Notes: generated by a model not told the origin, from the sequence alone. Numbered from the stretch's first letter, positions 34,296-42,624 are shown. The stretch: DNA of 64,000 nucleotides from Stenotrophomonas geniculata ATCC 19374 = JCM 13324 (GCF_001431625.1 NZ_LLXT01000114.1:1-64000); one strand, 5' to 3'. Numbers and translations: made by a program.

Positions 34296-36485
34296 TCATT
34301 CCCCGACGTTACGCAGATTGTCGTAGAAGAAGCGCTCGTCGCGATCACCAGTCATGCCGTACAGGCCGTACTTGCGGCCGAGCATGGCGCCACCATCGCG
34401 GATCAGCGGGTTCCAATTGAAGGCCGCACGGCCACGCGTGGAGCGTGGCAGGAATCCATCGAGCGGAATGCTGAAGTAGATACCCTTGTCGAAGCTGCCC
34501 TCACCAAAGTCGCGCGCCGAGACATTGGTCTTGGTCGCATACGCGCCCATTGTCACGCCGTTGTCGAATACGCGGGCCAGGTCCAGAGTGGCGCCCTTGT
34601 CGCCGGCCAGATACTGGCCGACCGATAGCGAGCCGATGATGCGTTCACGGGCGTCGAAGGCGTAATAGAACGTGGCGTGGCCGGTGGTGACGCGGTAGTC
34701 ACGAAGGCCCCAGTGCTGGTCATAGTCGCGCTGTTGCACCCGGTTGAGATTTGCGCCAACCGCCCAGCGCTCGCCGCTTGGGCGATACAGCAGTTCGCCG
34801 CCGACGCCAGCATACATCCACTCCAGGTAGCCTGCGTAGGCGATGCCATACAGGTCCGGTGCCAGCCGCCCGGCGATGTTGGCCTGCAGGTTGGGCAGCA
34901 TGATGTCGGAGGTGGTCAGGTACTGGCGGATGTCGGTACGTACGCGCGGCAGGCGGCTTGGGGCGTTGTACTTGAACTTGTGGTAATTGTTGGTGACATC
35001 GGCACTGATGGTGCCGGTCAGCCAGATGTTGTCGCGCAGGAACAGGCTGCCCGTATAGTTGGCTGCGACCTGGTACAGAATGAAGCCATCGGGGCCGCCA
35101 AGGTTCTGCCGGTAGCCGATGTTGAAGCCGCCGCCGAACGGGTTGCGCTTGGGTGTGTAAAGCGTTTCGCGCGCGCGCGCGTCAGGCGCCTGCAGTTCCG
35201 TGCTCCGTCGCAGTACGTCTTCGCTGACCGTGCCATCCAGGTATCCCGCGAACGCTTCGCGGTTGATCGACTGATCGGCGATCGGCATGCCCACGCGGGT
35301 GGTACGCAGGGTGAACCAGTTGTAGTCATCGCCGGTCGCGTTGGCAAGAATGCGCGTGGCGCGTCCGAGGCCCTTGGCGGCATGCAGGTAGCGGGTCTGG
35401 TAACCGTCGACATACAGTTCGTCGCCGCGGCGCGAAATGCGTTCGACACGGAAGCCGGCATTGCGCTGCAGCTCGGTGCTGATCGCTGCCCAATCGGTGC
35501 TGGTGCCAGGTGCGGCACCAGAAGCGTCGCTGTTGGCAACTGATGCGCGCTGATCGACGGCGGCCGTCTCGGGCAGCAGTCGCTGCGGTGGCGGGTCGAA
35601 CGGCTTCGGTGCAGCAGGCGCATTGCCCGGGTTGCCACGCAGGGTGAGCGAGAACATCGCCGCGTCGCCGCGCTCCCAGGCTGCAGTCAGCTCTACGTTG
35701 CGGTTTGGCACATAGACCAGGCCCACGTTGACGGGCGTGCGCTGGCGCAGGTTGTTGTTGCGGGGTTCGCGGCGGTAGTCGTTGCCGTCGTATTCGACTT
35801 TGAGCAGCAGCTCATCCATGGGCGTCTGGTAGGTGATGCCGCCAAAAACGCCAACTGGCCCCTTGAACATGTTGCTCAGGCCGAACTTGCCGGACTGGGT
35901 GATGTCACTGTTGGCAATGGAGCGGCGGTCCTTGAAGCGATCATCGATAGCGCCGAGTGGATTGGAGAAGTCGCCGCGGTTGCCAATGTAGCCGGTGGCA
36001 AGTCCGATCGACGCATCGATCGGACCGAAATTCTTGTTGGCAACCAGGTATTCGCTGGAAAAGAATCCAGTGCCACCCAGATCGCGCACACCAAAGGCCA
36101 GCTCCGGCAGCAGGCGTGATTCCTGCCATAGGCGCAGTTTGAAGTCGATCGACTTGTCCTTGTAATGCTGATCGCCTGCAACGCTGGGCCCGTACAGTAA
36201 GTTATTGACATTGATGTAGCGGAATGACGCCTCCAGCCATGGGAATGGCTGCATGGTCAGGTTATAGCGGGCGTACGGAGCGTTGTATGACGCCGTAAAG
36301 CTCAGGTCTCCGTCGCTTGCCATGCGCGCGGTAGGCGTCTGCAACAGGCCGATCCCGCCCCATTCGTTGGCGGTGGGTGGCGGCGCCTCCTGTGCATGCA
36401 GCGCGCAGGACAGCGACAAGGCGAGCGCGCTCAGTGCGAAACGGGCGGGGCGCACCGGGGGCGCGCGCAGGCAGGGCTGGGTCAT
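34296..36485 (-). CDS. YjbH/GfcD-family outer-membrane exopolysaccharide protein
   Basis: A 729-residue exported protein with a signal peptide (residues 14-32, FALSALALSLSCALHAQ). It has the YjbH (DUF940) opening NEWGGIGLLQTPTARMASDGDL and long beta-rich segments consistent with tandem outer-membrane barrels. YjbH/GfcD acts in exopolysaccharide secretion together with YjbE, YjbF and YjbG. ATG 36485 overlaps the preceding gene in TGATG. It is the last gene of the five-gene minus-strand unit. Confidence 0.85.
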   Translation of the reverse strand: MTQPCLRAPPVRPARFALSALALSLSCALHAQEAPPPTANEWGGIGLLQTPTARMASDGDLSFTASYNAPYARYNLTMQPFPWLEASFRYINVNNLLYGPSVAGDQHYKDKSIDFKLRLWQESRLLPELAFGVRDLGGTGFFSSEYLVANKNFGPIDASIGLATGYIGNRGDFSNPLGAIDDRFKDRRSIANSDITQSGKFGLSNMFKGPVGVFGGITYQTPMDELLLKVEYDGNDYRREPRNNNLRQRTPVNVGLVYVPNRNVELTAAWERGDAAMFSLTLRGNPGNAPAAPKPFDPPPQRLLPETAAVDQRASVANSDASGAAPGTSTDWAAISTELQRNAGFRVERISRRGDELYVDGYQTRYLHAAKGLGRATRILANATGDDYNWFTLRTTRVGMPIADQSINREAFAGYLDGTVSEDVLRRSTELQAPDARARETLYTPKRNPFGGGFNIGYRQNLGGPDGFILYQVAANYTGSLFLRDNIWLTGTISADVTNNYHKFKYNAPSRLPRVRTDIRQYLTTSDIMLPNLQANIAGRLAPDLYGIAYAGYLEWMYAGVGGELLYRPSGERWAVGANLNRVQQRDYDQHWGLRDYRVTTGHATFYYAFDARERIIGSLSVGQYLAGDKGATLDLARVFDNGVTMGAYATKTNVSARDFGEGSFDKGIYFSIPLDGFLPRSTRGRAAFNWNPLIRDGGAMLGRKYGLYGMTGDRDERFFYDNLRNVGE

Positions 36486-37237
36486 CACGGATTGATGGGC
36501 TGGGTGGCGATGAACGTGGCGAAATCGCTGTTGAACAGCGGGTCGATATGCTTGATGAGGGACGCACGTACGGGCACGAAGACCGTACCTCCAGGCGCGA
36601 CAGCCTGGGGATCTGCGCGGTTCCACAGGCCGATACCCAGCTGCTGGATTCGCCCGTCGGGTTGGATCACGTAAATATCGTTGCGGTCAGCAAGAGGACT
36701 GGGATGACAGTCACCCATATAGTCGCGCGCATCGCGCTGCGGGACGTGCGGCAGCTCGCATTCCTGCTCCACTGCGCCCATGACGGTGATCGTGCGTGGC
36801 TGCAGTGGGAACCGCAGCCTATCGCCTGTGACTAGTATCGGGTTGTTCGCGGGCTGGACCTGGATCAGTCGTGCGGGTCCGGCGATGGGCGTCCGGCCGG
36901 TGGCCGGATGTGTCTCCAGCCAGGTCTGCAATGCCTGCGCTAGCGTCACTACCTGTGCGTCGGCAGACTCTGCCAGCTGCCCGACGCCATACTGCAGCCC
37001 CGCGCGCAGCCGCACTTGGGCCTGCAGGGCATGTGGGCGTTCGAGGCTTGTCCCCAGTAGGTAGGCGTCGGTGTTTGGGCGGGCTAGCAGTAGCCCGTCG
37101 GCCAGACGGGCGCCAGCGCTCAGCTCGTACTCCCCGGCTGCTTCGACGGCACCTTCAATATGTATCTGCGCGGCCTGGACGCCAGTGGCAGCAAACAGCG
37201 CGGCAAGGATTGCCGGGTTGAGAAATCTGAACGTCAT
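36485..37237 (-). CDS. GfcC/YjbG-family capsule assembly protein
   Basis: A 250-residue periplasmic protein with a cleavable signal (cleavage near VQA, residue 22). The GfcC pattern is visible: IHIEGAVEAAGEYEL, RLADGLLLARPN and RITVMGAVEQ-like beta-grasp segments (TITVMGAVEQECELPH), then a C-terminal helix. GfcC is a Wza-related two-beta-grasp protein needed for group 4 capsule. The start follows the lipoprotein gene by 3 bases, and the stop overlaps the YjbH gene. Confidence 0.82.
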   Translation of the reverse strand: MTFRFLNPAILAALFAATGVQAAQIHIEGAVEAAGEYELSAGARLADGLLLARPNTDAYLLGTSLERPHALQAQVRLRAGLQYGVGQLAESADAQVVTLAQALQTWLETHPATGRTPIAGPARLIQVQPANNPILVTGDRLRFPLQPRTITVMGAVEQECELPHVPQRDARDYMGDCHPSPLADRNDIYVIQPDGRIQQLGIGLWNRADPQAVAPGGTVFVPVRASLIKHIDPLFNSDFATFIATQPINP

Positions 37238-37240
37238 GGC

Positions 37241-37924
37241 TCAATCCTTGGCCGTGCGATAGGGTTTGAGCTGGGTCAGTTCTGCGACGCGGCCGGGTGC
37301 CAGATGTTGTCGGCTTTTCCAGATGAAGCCCGTGACCGGATCTGCCCAGTAGACATTGCGGCCACTCATTCCGCCGCCCTGTAGCCGCTCGTCGAACCGC
37401 TGCAGGGTTCGACGCGAACCCAGTATGTCTACCTGCTCCAGTGCACCCCTGCTCAGTGTGCCGGTCACGGCGACGTCGACCTGGTAGGCGGGAACCCAGT
37501 CATAGCGGCGTTGCACCGTAACGGGCGCGGTCACTGTACGCAGGTCCTCGAACGGCGAAGGGCCGTCGATACGCGCATGCCATTGCTGCCCCAGGCCGCT
37601 GCCACCCAGCAGCAGGCCGTGAGCGTCCATTTCGAACACCGCATGTGAGCCTGCGAACCACTGCTGGCGGCCTCCATCGATGTAGCCCAACACCGCCACT
37701 GCGGTGAGGTCAGGAGTTTCTACCTGCATCTGCGGGAAGCGGTTGTTGGCCACGCCTTCTGCGGTCGCCTGTGCCGGGCGATGGGTGATCAGCCGGAAGG
37801 TGTCCACTGTGGAACGGCTGCCGGTGGTGCACCCGGTGAGCAGCAGGGCGGCGACGATGACCAGCAACACCGCGCCACGGGCCCGATGTGCTGGGCAGTG
37901 GCAAGCCGCATCCATGCGAGCCAT
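37241..37924 (-). CDS. YjbF/GfcB-family lipoprotein
   Basis: A 227-residue lipoprotein: LLVIVAALLLTGC puts the lipidated Cys at residue 32, after an unusually long 18-residue polar N-region, so a later GTG start is possible. Mature features match YjbF: STVDTFRLI, GRQQWFAGSHAVFEMDAHGLLLGGSGLG, YWADPVTGFIWKSRQHLAPG. YjbF supports exopolysaccharide production with YjbE, YjbG and YjbH. The gene follows the Wza-like gene by one base. Confidence 0.82.
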   Translation of the reverse strand: MARMDAACHCPAHRARGAVLLVIVAALLLTGCTTGSRSTVDTFRLITHRPAQATAEGVANNRFPQMQVETPDLTAVAVLGYIDGGRQQWFAGSHAVFEMDAHGLLLGGSGLGQQWHARIDGPSPFEDLRTVTAPVTVQRRYDWVPAYQVDVAVTGTLSRGALEQVDILGSRRTLQRFDERLQGGGMSGRNVYWADPVTGFIWKSRQHLAPGRVAELTQLKPYRTAKD

Positions 37925-37925
37925 G

Positions 37926-39035
37926 TCAGTTGTCCTTGATTTCGGTTCCAGTACGCGCCGCGTTGTACAGGATATTGGTAAAGGGCAGCAGCTGATTTAC
38001 GAAGCGATTCCAACGGCTGACGCCGGCTGCGCCGACAAATACCACGTCGCCCGGCTGTAGATGGAACTGGCTGCCGGCAGCAAATGCGGTCGGCGAGCGC
38101 GCCTCCAGCTGATAGACCATCGACGGCTCCTGCTGCAGGTCCGTGCTGCCGCGGATGACATACACGGCGTTGCCGTTTGCGGTCTGTTGAAGCAGGCCGC
38201 GAGCACGGCCCAGTGCCTGGTTCAACGAGACATCGCCCGTGCGGAAGCTGTAGGCGCCGGGCTGATTGACTTCGCCCACCACGAAGATCTCTTTGCGATC
38301 CAGATAAGGAACGAAGATGGAGTCGCCATCCTTGAGGAGCAATTGGCGGCCGCCGAACTCGCGGGCCAGGGTTTCCAGATTGATCGTGTAAGTGGTGCCT
38401 TCCCGGCTGAGCTGGATGCCGGACAAGTCGGCCTGCTGGTTGTCCAGTCCGGACTGGCTGATCGCATCCGCCAGCGTCAGCGGCGAGGTGCCCAGAGCAA
38501 TCGGCGAGGATCGCTGGGCAGCGCCTGTCACCCAGACCCGCTGGCTGCCATAGGTGAGGACGGATACGTCCACTTGGGGCGATTCCACGTACTTGGCCAG
38601 GCGGGTGCTGATCTCCTCGCGGAGCTGCATCGGCGTCTTGCCTGAAGCTGTGACCTTGCCGATGTATGGGTAGAACATCGTGCCGTCACTCTGCACAAGG
38701 CGCCCTGCCAAAGCGCCTTGCTGCTGGGGACCGGCCGGCACGGTCAGTTCCGGGTGATCCCATACGGTGACATAGAGAATGTCGCCGGCGCCGACCGTGT
38801 ACGGTGCAGGCTGGTAATCGAACAATGCAGCCGGCAGTGAATTCTGCGTACGCGCGGCGTTTTCCTGCGCGATCAGCTTCGGCGTGATGGTGACGATTTC
38901 CAGCTGACCATCGCCGCTCTTGCGGTCAACGGCGACGTCGCTGCGGCGCAGGTGCTGTCCCGGCGCAAGCGCGCAGCTGGACAGTGCCAGTGCGGTCAAC
39001 GCAGCGGCAAGAAGGCGAGGGGTGATGTTGTTCAT
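37926..39035 (-). CDS. Wza/GfcE-like polysaccharide export lipoprotein
   Basis: A 369-residue outer-membrane export protein. The lipobox ALSSC lipidates Cys21. The Poly_export domain begins YTVGAGDILYVTVWDHPEL (about residue 80), and SLBB beta-grasp repeats follow: RVWVTGAAQ, then KEIFVVGEVNQPGAYSF. The C-terminal FVNQLLPFTNILYNA forms the amphipathic helix that spans the outer membrane as the Wza barrel. It is separated from the upstream GfcA-like gene by an intrinsic terminator and leads into GfcB-GfcC-GfcD. Confidence 0.93.
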   Translation of the reverse strand: MNNITPRLLAAALTALALSSCALAPGQHLRRSDVAVDRKSGDGQLEIVTITPKLIAQENAARTQNSLPAALFDYQPAPYTVGAGDILYVTVWDHPELTVPAGPQQQGALAGRLVQSDGTMFYPYIGKVTASGKTPMQLREEISTRLAKYVESPQVDVSVLTYGSQRVWVTGAAQRSSPIALGTSPLTLADAISQSGLDNQQADLSGIQLSREGTTYTINLETLAREFGGRQLLLKDGDSIFVPYLDRKEIFVVGEVNQPGAYSFRTGDVSLNQALGRARGLLQQTANGNAVYVIRGSTDLQQEPSMVYQLEARSPTAFAAGSQFHLQPGDVVFVGAAGVSRWNRFVNQLLPFTNILYNAARTGTEIKDN

Positions 39036-39058
39036 GGGAATGAGAGTCTGGCAGGCAT

Positions 39059-39091
39059 AAAAAACCCCCGCCGGGCCGCGCCCGGCGAGGG
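39059..39091 (-). terminator. Intrinsic terminator between GfcA-like and Wza genes
   Basis: Read on the minus strand, a perfect 8-bp stem (CGCCGGGC/GCCCGGCG, 3-base loop, with further G-C pairs outside) is followed by six T. It lies in the 80-bp gap between the small GfcA-like gene and the Wza-like gene, so it should reduce transcription of the export genes relative to GfcA. Confidence 0.8.
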
Positions 39092-39115
39092 CCTGAGTGG
39101 TGCGCGGTGCGCTGA

Positions 39116-39457
39116 TCAGCCGCCGGTGCCACCCGTACCGCCGGTGCCGCCCGTACCGCCGGTGCCACCCGTACCAGGGCCGCCCGGACCCGGGCCGCCC
39201 GGATCAGTGCCGCTGCCGCCGTCATTGCTGCCGCTCGTGCTGTCGCCGCCGATGCTGTAGGCAACGGCAGCGGCGGCCACGCCGATTACGGTGGTGCCCA
39301 CGACTGCAGCGGTCGAGACGCCAGCAGCTTCTGCGCCGGCAACTTCAGCCGCAGTAGCCTCCGTGCCGGCCGTAGCCTGCGCTTCCTGCGCGAAACTCAT
39401 CATCGGGGAGGCGGACAGGGCCGCCAGTGCCACAACTGCGATCGTCTTCTTGAACAT
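39116..39457 (-). CDS. YjbE/GfcA-like secreted Gly/Thr-repeat protein
   Basis: A 113-residue exported protein: signal peptide MFKKTIAVVALAALSASPM with cleavage near SFA-QEA, an Ala/Val-rich middle (AAVVGTTVIGVAAAAVAYSI), then GGDSTSGSNDGG and a C-terminal Gly-Gly-Thr run. E. coli YjbE and GfcA have the same build (signal, Ala/Ser segment, GGGDGSNTG, poly-Thr tail) and also precede YjbF/GfcB genes. The 3' end of the gene is a degenerate 18-bp tandem repeat. Molecular role unknown. Confidence 0.72.
   Translation of the reverse strand: MFKKTIAVVALAALSASPMMSFAQEAQATAGTEATAAEVAGAEAAGVSTAAVVGTTVIGVAAAAVAYSIGGDSTSGSNDGGSGTDPGGPGPGGPGTGGTGGTGGTGGTGGTGG
39133..39180. repeat. 18-bp tandem repeat inside GfcA-like gene
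   Basis: Near-identical 18-bp units of the form GTGCC(A/G)CCCGTACCGCCG occur about three times in a row and encode Gly-Gly-Thr repeats. Such arrays can change copy number by slippage and alter the tail length without a frameshift. Confidence 0.6.
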
Positions 39458-39492
39458 GGGAGGCCTGCTCCGTCAGGGGAAATTCCTTTCAC

Positions 39493-39521
39493 ATATTCTG
39501 CGGATGAACCCTTGCTGTCAA
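39493..39521 (-). promoter_or_regulatory. Probable promoter of the GfcA-like gene
   Basis: On the minus strand TTGACA (39521-39516) stands 17 bases before GAATAT (39498-39493), some 36 bases upstream of the ATG. The -35 is consensus and the -10 is weak, which would suit activator control. Confidence 0.45.
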
Positions 39522-39541
39522 GATTTGTGGAAACTTCGTGC

Positions 39542-40180
39542 CTAATGATGGCTTCTGCCTAGCGACGAATTGCCGCGTAGATTCTGGCGCTCGAATGCCT
39601 GCGTGCGGCCGGACAGTGTCTTCGCAGCGGCCTTCACGAGGTCATGAGTGTGTAAATCTGCGAGCAATATCGGCGTGGTCATGGCGGCGGCAATGGTCAG
39701 CAACGCGGCGCGGCCATGCACCGCCAGGATGTTGCCCAGCGTCTGCCCGTGACGCAGCACCCAAGCCGACGCAGCCAGGCCGAGGCTGAGTCCTATGATG
39801 ATCTCGGAGGGGGAATGGGCCCGCAAAGGCAGTCGAGAGTATCCGATCGCGACTGCAAGCCCCGCGCCAGCGACGGCCCAGGCCCGCAAGTGTCGGCTGC
39901 GGCCGCTGGCCAGCAGCCATAAGGTCACGGGATAGAGCACGCTGGACATGGCGGCATGCCCGGAGATGCCGGTGAAATCCAGATGCTCCAACCCGAAACC
40001 CCAGCCCATGAAGGCGATCTTGCTGGCCAGAGTGGTCGCGGCGACCACAGTGATGGCCACGGCCCAGCGCCACAGCAGGTGGCGGTGAGAGGTTGGCAGG
40101 AACAAGGCGAGTACAGTGGCAAGCGGAAACAAGGCGCGGCTGTCGCCGAGCGCAGACAGGCTCTCCCAGAAGGTCATCAT
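39542..40180 (-). CDS. PAP2-family membrane phosphatase-like protein
   Basis: A 212-residue protein with about six membrane helices. PAP2 motif 2 is TGISGHAAMSS and motif 3 is SRLPLRAHSPSE, where the usual final Asp is Glu. The first motif (KxxxxxxRP) is not intact near SKIAFMGWGFG. PAP2 enzymes dephosphorylate undecaprenyl pyrophosphate or phosphatidate; here activity may be altered. I start at ATG 40180 (MMTFWESL), with 40177 equally possible. It lies upstream of the exopolysaccharide export genes on the same strand, so lipid-carrier recycling is an attractive inference. Confidence 0.75.
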   Translation of the reverse strand: MMTFWESLSALGDSRALFPLATVLALFLPTSHRHLLWRWAVAITVVAATTLASKIAFMGWGFGLEHLDFTGISGHAAMSSVLYPVTLWLLASGRSRHLRAWAVAGAGLAVAIGYSRLPLRAHSPSEIIIGLSLGLAASAWVLRHGQTLGNILAVHGRAALLTIAAAMTTPILLADLHTHDLVKAAAKTLSGRTQAFERQNLRGNSSLGRSHH

Positions 40181-40298
40181 GCGGCGACGGTATAAGTGCA
40201 GGGGGTGGATGTGCGCAGAATACTGGTGCTGGACGTCCTGCAGAACGCCCCGCGCTTGGTCCATTCAGCCAGACGCGGTATCCTTCCCCGCTGCCAAT

Positions 40299-40375
40299 GG
40301 CCCCGTAGCTCAGCTGGATAGAGCGTCCCCCTCCTAAGGGGAAGGTCGCCCGTTCGAATCGGGCCGGGGTCACCA
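40299..40375 (+). tRNA. tRNA-Arg(CCT)
   Basis: A 77-base cloverleaf: acceptor GGCCCCG/CGGGGTC with one G-U pair, D arm GCTCAGCTGGATAGAGC, anticodon stem TCCCC/GGGGA with anticodon CCT at 40333-40335, T arm GCCCG-TTCGAAT-CGGGC, and an encoded CCA at 40373-40375. It reads AGG codons. No integrase or attachment duplication is seen beside it. Confidence 0.97.
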
Positions 40376-40410
40376 CCCGCCACACTGCGCGGCAACCGCT
40401 CGCCGGGCTT

Positions 40411-41301
40411 CTACAACAGCCCCAGCCCACCCAACACCACCGCCACTTCCTCGCGCTCGCCGTCCCGCAGCCCCTGCAGCGGCAGTGGCAGGCAGTCTTC
40501 GCCGCACAGCCCCAGCAGGGCCGCTGCGCAGGCCGTGACGCGAATCCCGCCAAACCGGTCATACAACGACCACAGCGGCGCCAGTCGTGCCGAGAGGGCC
40601 ATGGCGCCCTCGGCATCGCTGTTTCCCACGGCCCGCACGATCTGCAGCGCAACCTCGGGGAACAGTCCGGCAGTTACCGAATACCAGCCATCGCACCCCG
40701 CCAGCAGTCCACGCACCGCCGAGGCGTCACCACTGACGCCCAGCGTCACATGCGCAGGAACGCACGCACGGAGTGCCGCAACGCGCGCGGCCGCCTCGGC
40801 CGGATCGTCAGCAAGGCGCGGAATCTTGATCGAGGCGATGTTGGGCAGCGCGGCGATGCGGCCATGCAACGCATCGGAGAAGCGGAAGTGCGTGGCGCCG
40901 GGATTGTCATAGACGCAGATCGGTGTGCGCACCGCAGCGCATACGGTTTCGAACAGCGCTTGCACCTCATGATCCTTCAGGGGCTGGTAGGACACCGGAG
41001 CTAGCAGCAGGCCAGCAGCACCCGCATCCTCCGCATCCAGCGCTAGTTCCAGCACATCCCGGGTACGCAGTGCACCGATGCCGGCGATCACCGGTACGCC
41101 CCCGGCATGCGCGAGTGCTTCGCGCAGCACCCGCTTGCGCTCGGGCTTTTCAAGATAGGCGTAGCTGCCCGTAGAGCCCAGGACGCCCATTGAATCAACA
41201 CCGGAATCAGCCAGGCGCTCGATCAGGTGCGCAAATGCCCGAAAGTCGATGCCGGCTTCAGAGAGCAGGGTCAGGGGAAACGCGCTGCGGCCATTGAACA
41301 T
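40411..41301 (-). CDS. DapA-family (dihydrodipicolinate synthase-like) lyase
   Basis: A 296-residue class I aldolase. The pyruvate-binding GSTGSYAYLEKPER loop is present, the Tyr of VYDNPG is the proton relay, and IASIKIPR supplies the Schiff-base Lys. It opens MFNGRSAFPLTLL, and the catalytic residues fit family members acting as dihydrodipicolinate synthase, KDG aldolase or hydroxyproline-pathway lyase. Being alone with an operator, it is more likely a catabolic paralogue than the biosynthetic DapA. A TTGTC-N4-GACAA dyad sits upstream at 41377-41390. Confidence 0.85.
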   Translation of the reverse strand: MFNGRSAFPLTLLSEAGIDFRAFAHLIERLADSGVDSMGVLGSTGSYAYLEKPERKRVLREALAHAGGVPVIAGIGALRTRDVLELALDAEDAGAAGLLLAPVSYQPLKDHEVQALFETVCAAVRTPICVYDNPGATHFRFSDALHGRIAALPNIASIKIPRLADDPAEAAARVAALRACVPAHVTLGVSGDASAVRGLLAGCDGWYSVTAGLFPEVALQIVRAVGNSDAEGAMALSARLAPLWSLYDRFGGIRVTACAAALLGLCGEDCLPLPLQGLRDGEREEVAVVLGGLGLL

Positions 41302-41376
41302 GGGATCTCCCGGAACTGGGATGGGTTGGGTGCCACCGCGCCTGGGGCGTGACGACTGGACGTCTGGAATTGTTTA

Positions 41377-41390
41377 TTGTCCTATGACAA
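41377..41390. promoter_or_regulatory. Inverted repeat, GntR-like operator
   Basis: TTGTCCTATGACAA is a perfect 5-bp dyad with a 4-base spacer, between the divergent DapA-like (start 41301) and GNAT (start 41440) genes. TTGTC/GACAA half-sites are typical of FadR-subfamily GntR regulators; none is encoded in this window. Confidence 0.45.
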
Positions 41391-41439
41391 AACTCAAGTG
41401 CGGCCATGCAGCGTGTCTATCCGGTGCAAATGGCGCACC

Positions 41440-41913
41440 ATGAATGTCATGGAACCCAACCTTCGCCCCGTCCAGCCTTCGAACTACGCCACCGTCGCCA
41501 GCTGGCCCGAATCCGCCGGGGCCACCCAGCGCTGGGCAGGCCCGGGTGTACCGTTTCCACTGCCGCCGGAGCGGTTCGCGCAGGTGCTTGAGCTCGAGGT
41601 GCGCCCGGGCTGGGCGCTGCTGGACGAGCAAGATCTTTGCGTAGGCTTTGGCCAGTACTGGATGACCGGCTCCGGCACCGCGCACCTGGGCCGCATCATT
41701 GTTTCCCCGTTGGCACGCGGGCGCGGCCTTGGCCGGCTGCTCATGCAGGCCTTGAGTGCACAGGCGCTGCGTGAAGACGGTATCCAACGCCTCACCCTGC
41801 GCGTCTATCGTGATAATACGGCCGCCGTGGCCCTGTACCGCGATCTCGGTTTCCTGCAGGTTGAAGCGTCCTCGACGCCGGAACTTCTGTTCATGCAGCG
41901 CACGTCGGGCTGA
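41440..41913 (+). CDS. GNAT-family N-acetyltransferase
   Basis: A 157-residue acetyltransferase with the acetyl-CoA loop RGRGLGRLLM (about residues 90-99), a preceding HLGRIIVSP strand, and RVYRDNTAAVALYRDLGF as motif B. ATG 41440 (MNVMEPNLRP) or 41449 are equally possible; starts further upstream fall in the operator. The substrate is unknown. The gene is convergent with another GNAT gene 7 bases beyond its stop. Confidence 0.85.
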   Translation: MNVMEPNLRPVQPSNYATVASWPESAGATQRWAGPGVPFPLPPERFAQVLELEVRPGWALLDEQDLCVGFGQYWMTGSGTAHLGRIIVSPLARGRGLGRLLMQALSAQALREDGIQRLTLRVYRDNTAAVALYRDLGFLQVEASSTPELLFMQRTSG

Positions 41914-41920
41914 ATCCTGT

Positions 41921-42478
41921 TCAAGCAGGTGTGGCGGCCTGCAGGGCACACCATTGCTCGCGGGTGATGCGGCTGATGTGCTCGGTACGGTAGTCGCCAA
42001 GGAAGCTGTTGAACTTGTTCACTTCGGTATGGTGATGCTGGAAACCGCATTTGCGCTGCGCGGTGAGCGATTGCAGGTTGTCAGCGAAGTAACCGCACCA
42101 CAGCGCTTCCAGCTCCAGCTGCAGGAATGCATGCCGCATCACTTCGCGCACCGCTTCGGGGACCAGCCCGCGGCCCCAGTACGGTACGCCGATCCAGTAG
42201 GCGATCTCGCCTTCGCGGTCGCTGATCTCGAAGTTGCTGTCAGCGCCGATCAGGATGCCGACACAGCCGATGGCGCGGCCGTCTTCGCGGTTCTGCAGTG
42301 CGTAGACCTCTGGCTGGTTGAAGACGGTGCGGATGATTTCGGTACTTTCCTCGACACTGGTGTGCACCGGCCAACCGGCGATCGGACCCACGCGCGGGTC
42401 GCGGGCGTACTCGTACAGATCGGCGGCGTCGGTGTCTCGCCAGTGGCGAAGGATCAAGCGTTCGGTGTGCAGCTGCAT
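41921..42478 (-). CDS. RimJ/RimL-like GNAT acetyltransferase
   Basis: A 185-residue GNAT of the RimJ/RimL class that modifies protein N-termini or small amines. It opens MQLHTERLILRHWRDTDAADL, has the IAYWIGVPYWGRGLVPEAVREVM acetyl-CoA loop, and the NLQSLTAQRKCGF segment. ATG 42478 is chosen because it begins at the conserved TERL strand. The start lies 147 bases from a divergent AraC gene. Confidence 0.86.
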   Translation of the reverse strand: MQLHTERLILRHWRDTDAADLYEYARDPRVGPIAGWPVHTSVEESTEIIRTVFNQPEVYALQNREDGRAIGCVGILIGADSNFEISDREGEIAYWIGVPYWGRGLVPEAVREVMRHAFLQLELEALWCGYFADNLQSLTAQRKCGFQHHHTEVNKFNSFLGDYRTEHISRITREQWCALQAATPA

Positions 42479-42624
42479 GTCGATTCCAAGGAGACAAAGA
42501 GAGTGCACAGGCTAGGTCGCCAGGCGCGACCGGCCCAGAACGGGACCTTGATGGTTTCGGTACTTTTCACAACTGATGGTCGAGCCCGAGTATGCTGGGG
42601 CCCGGAATACAGCCGGATCGGCCC

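Noticed and set aside
39059-39091. The same hairpin as a SMAG repeat
   Set aside because: It lacks the GTAG/CTAC head and has a run of six T on the minus strand, so a terminator explains it better.
40299-40450. tRNA-Arg as an integration site for a genomic island
   Set aside because: No integrase, no direct repeat of the tRNA 3' end, and neighbouring genes share base composition with the rest.
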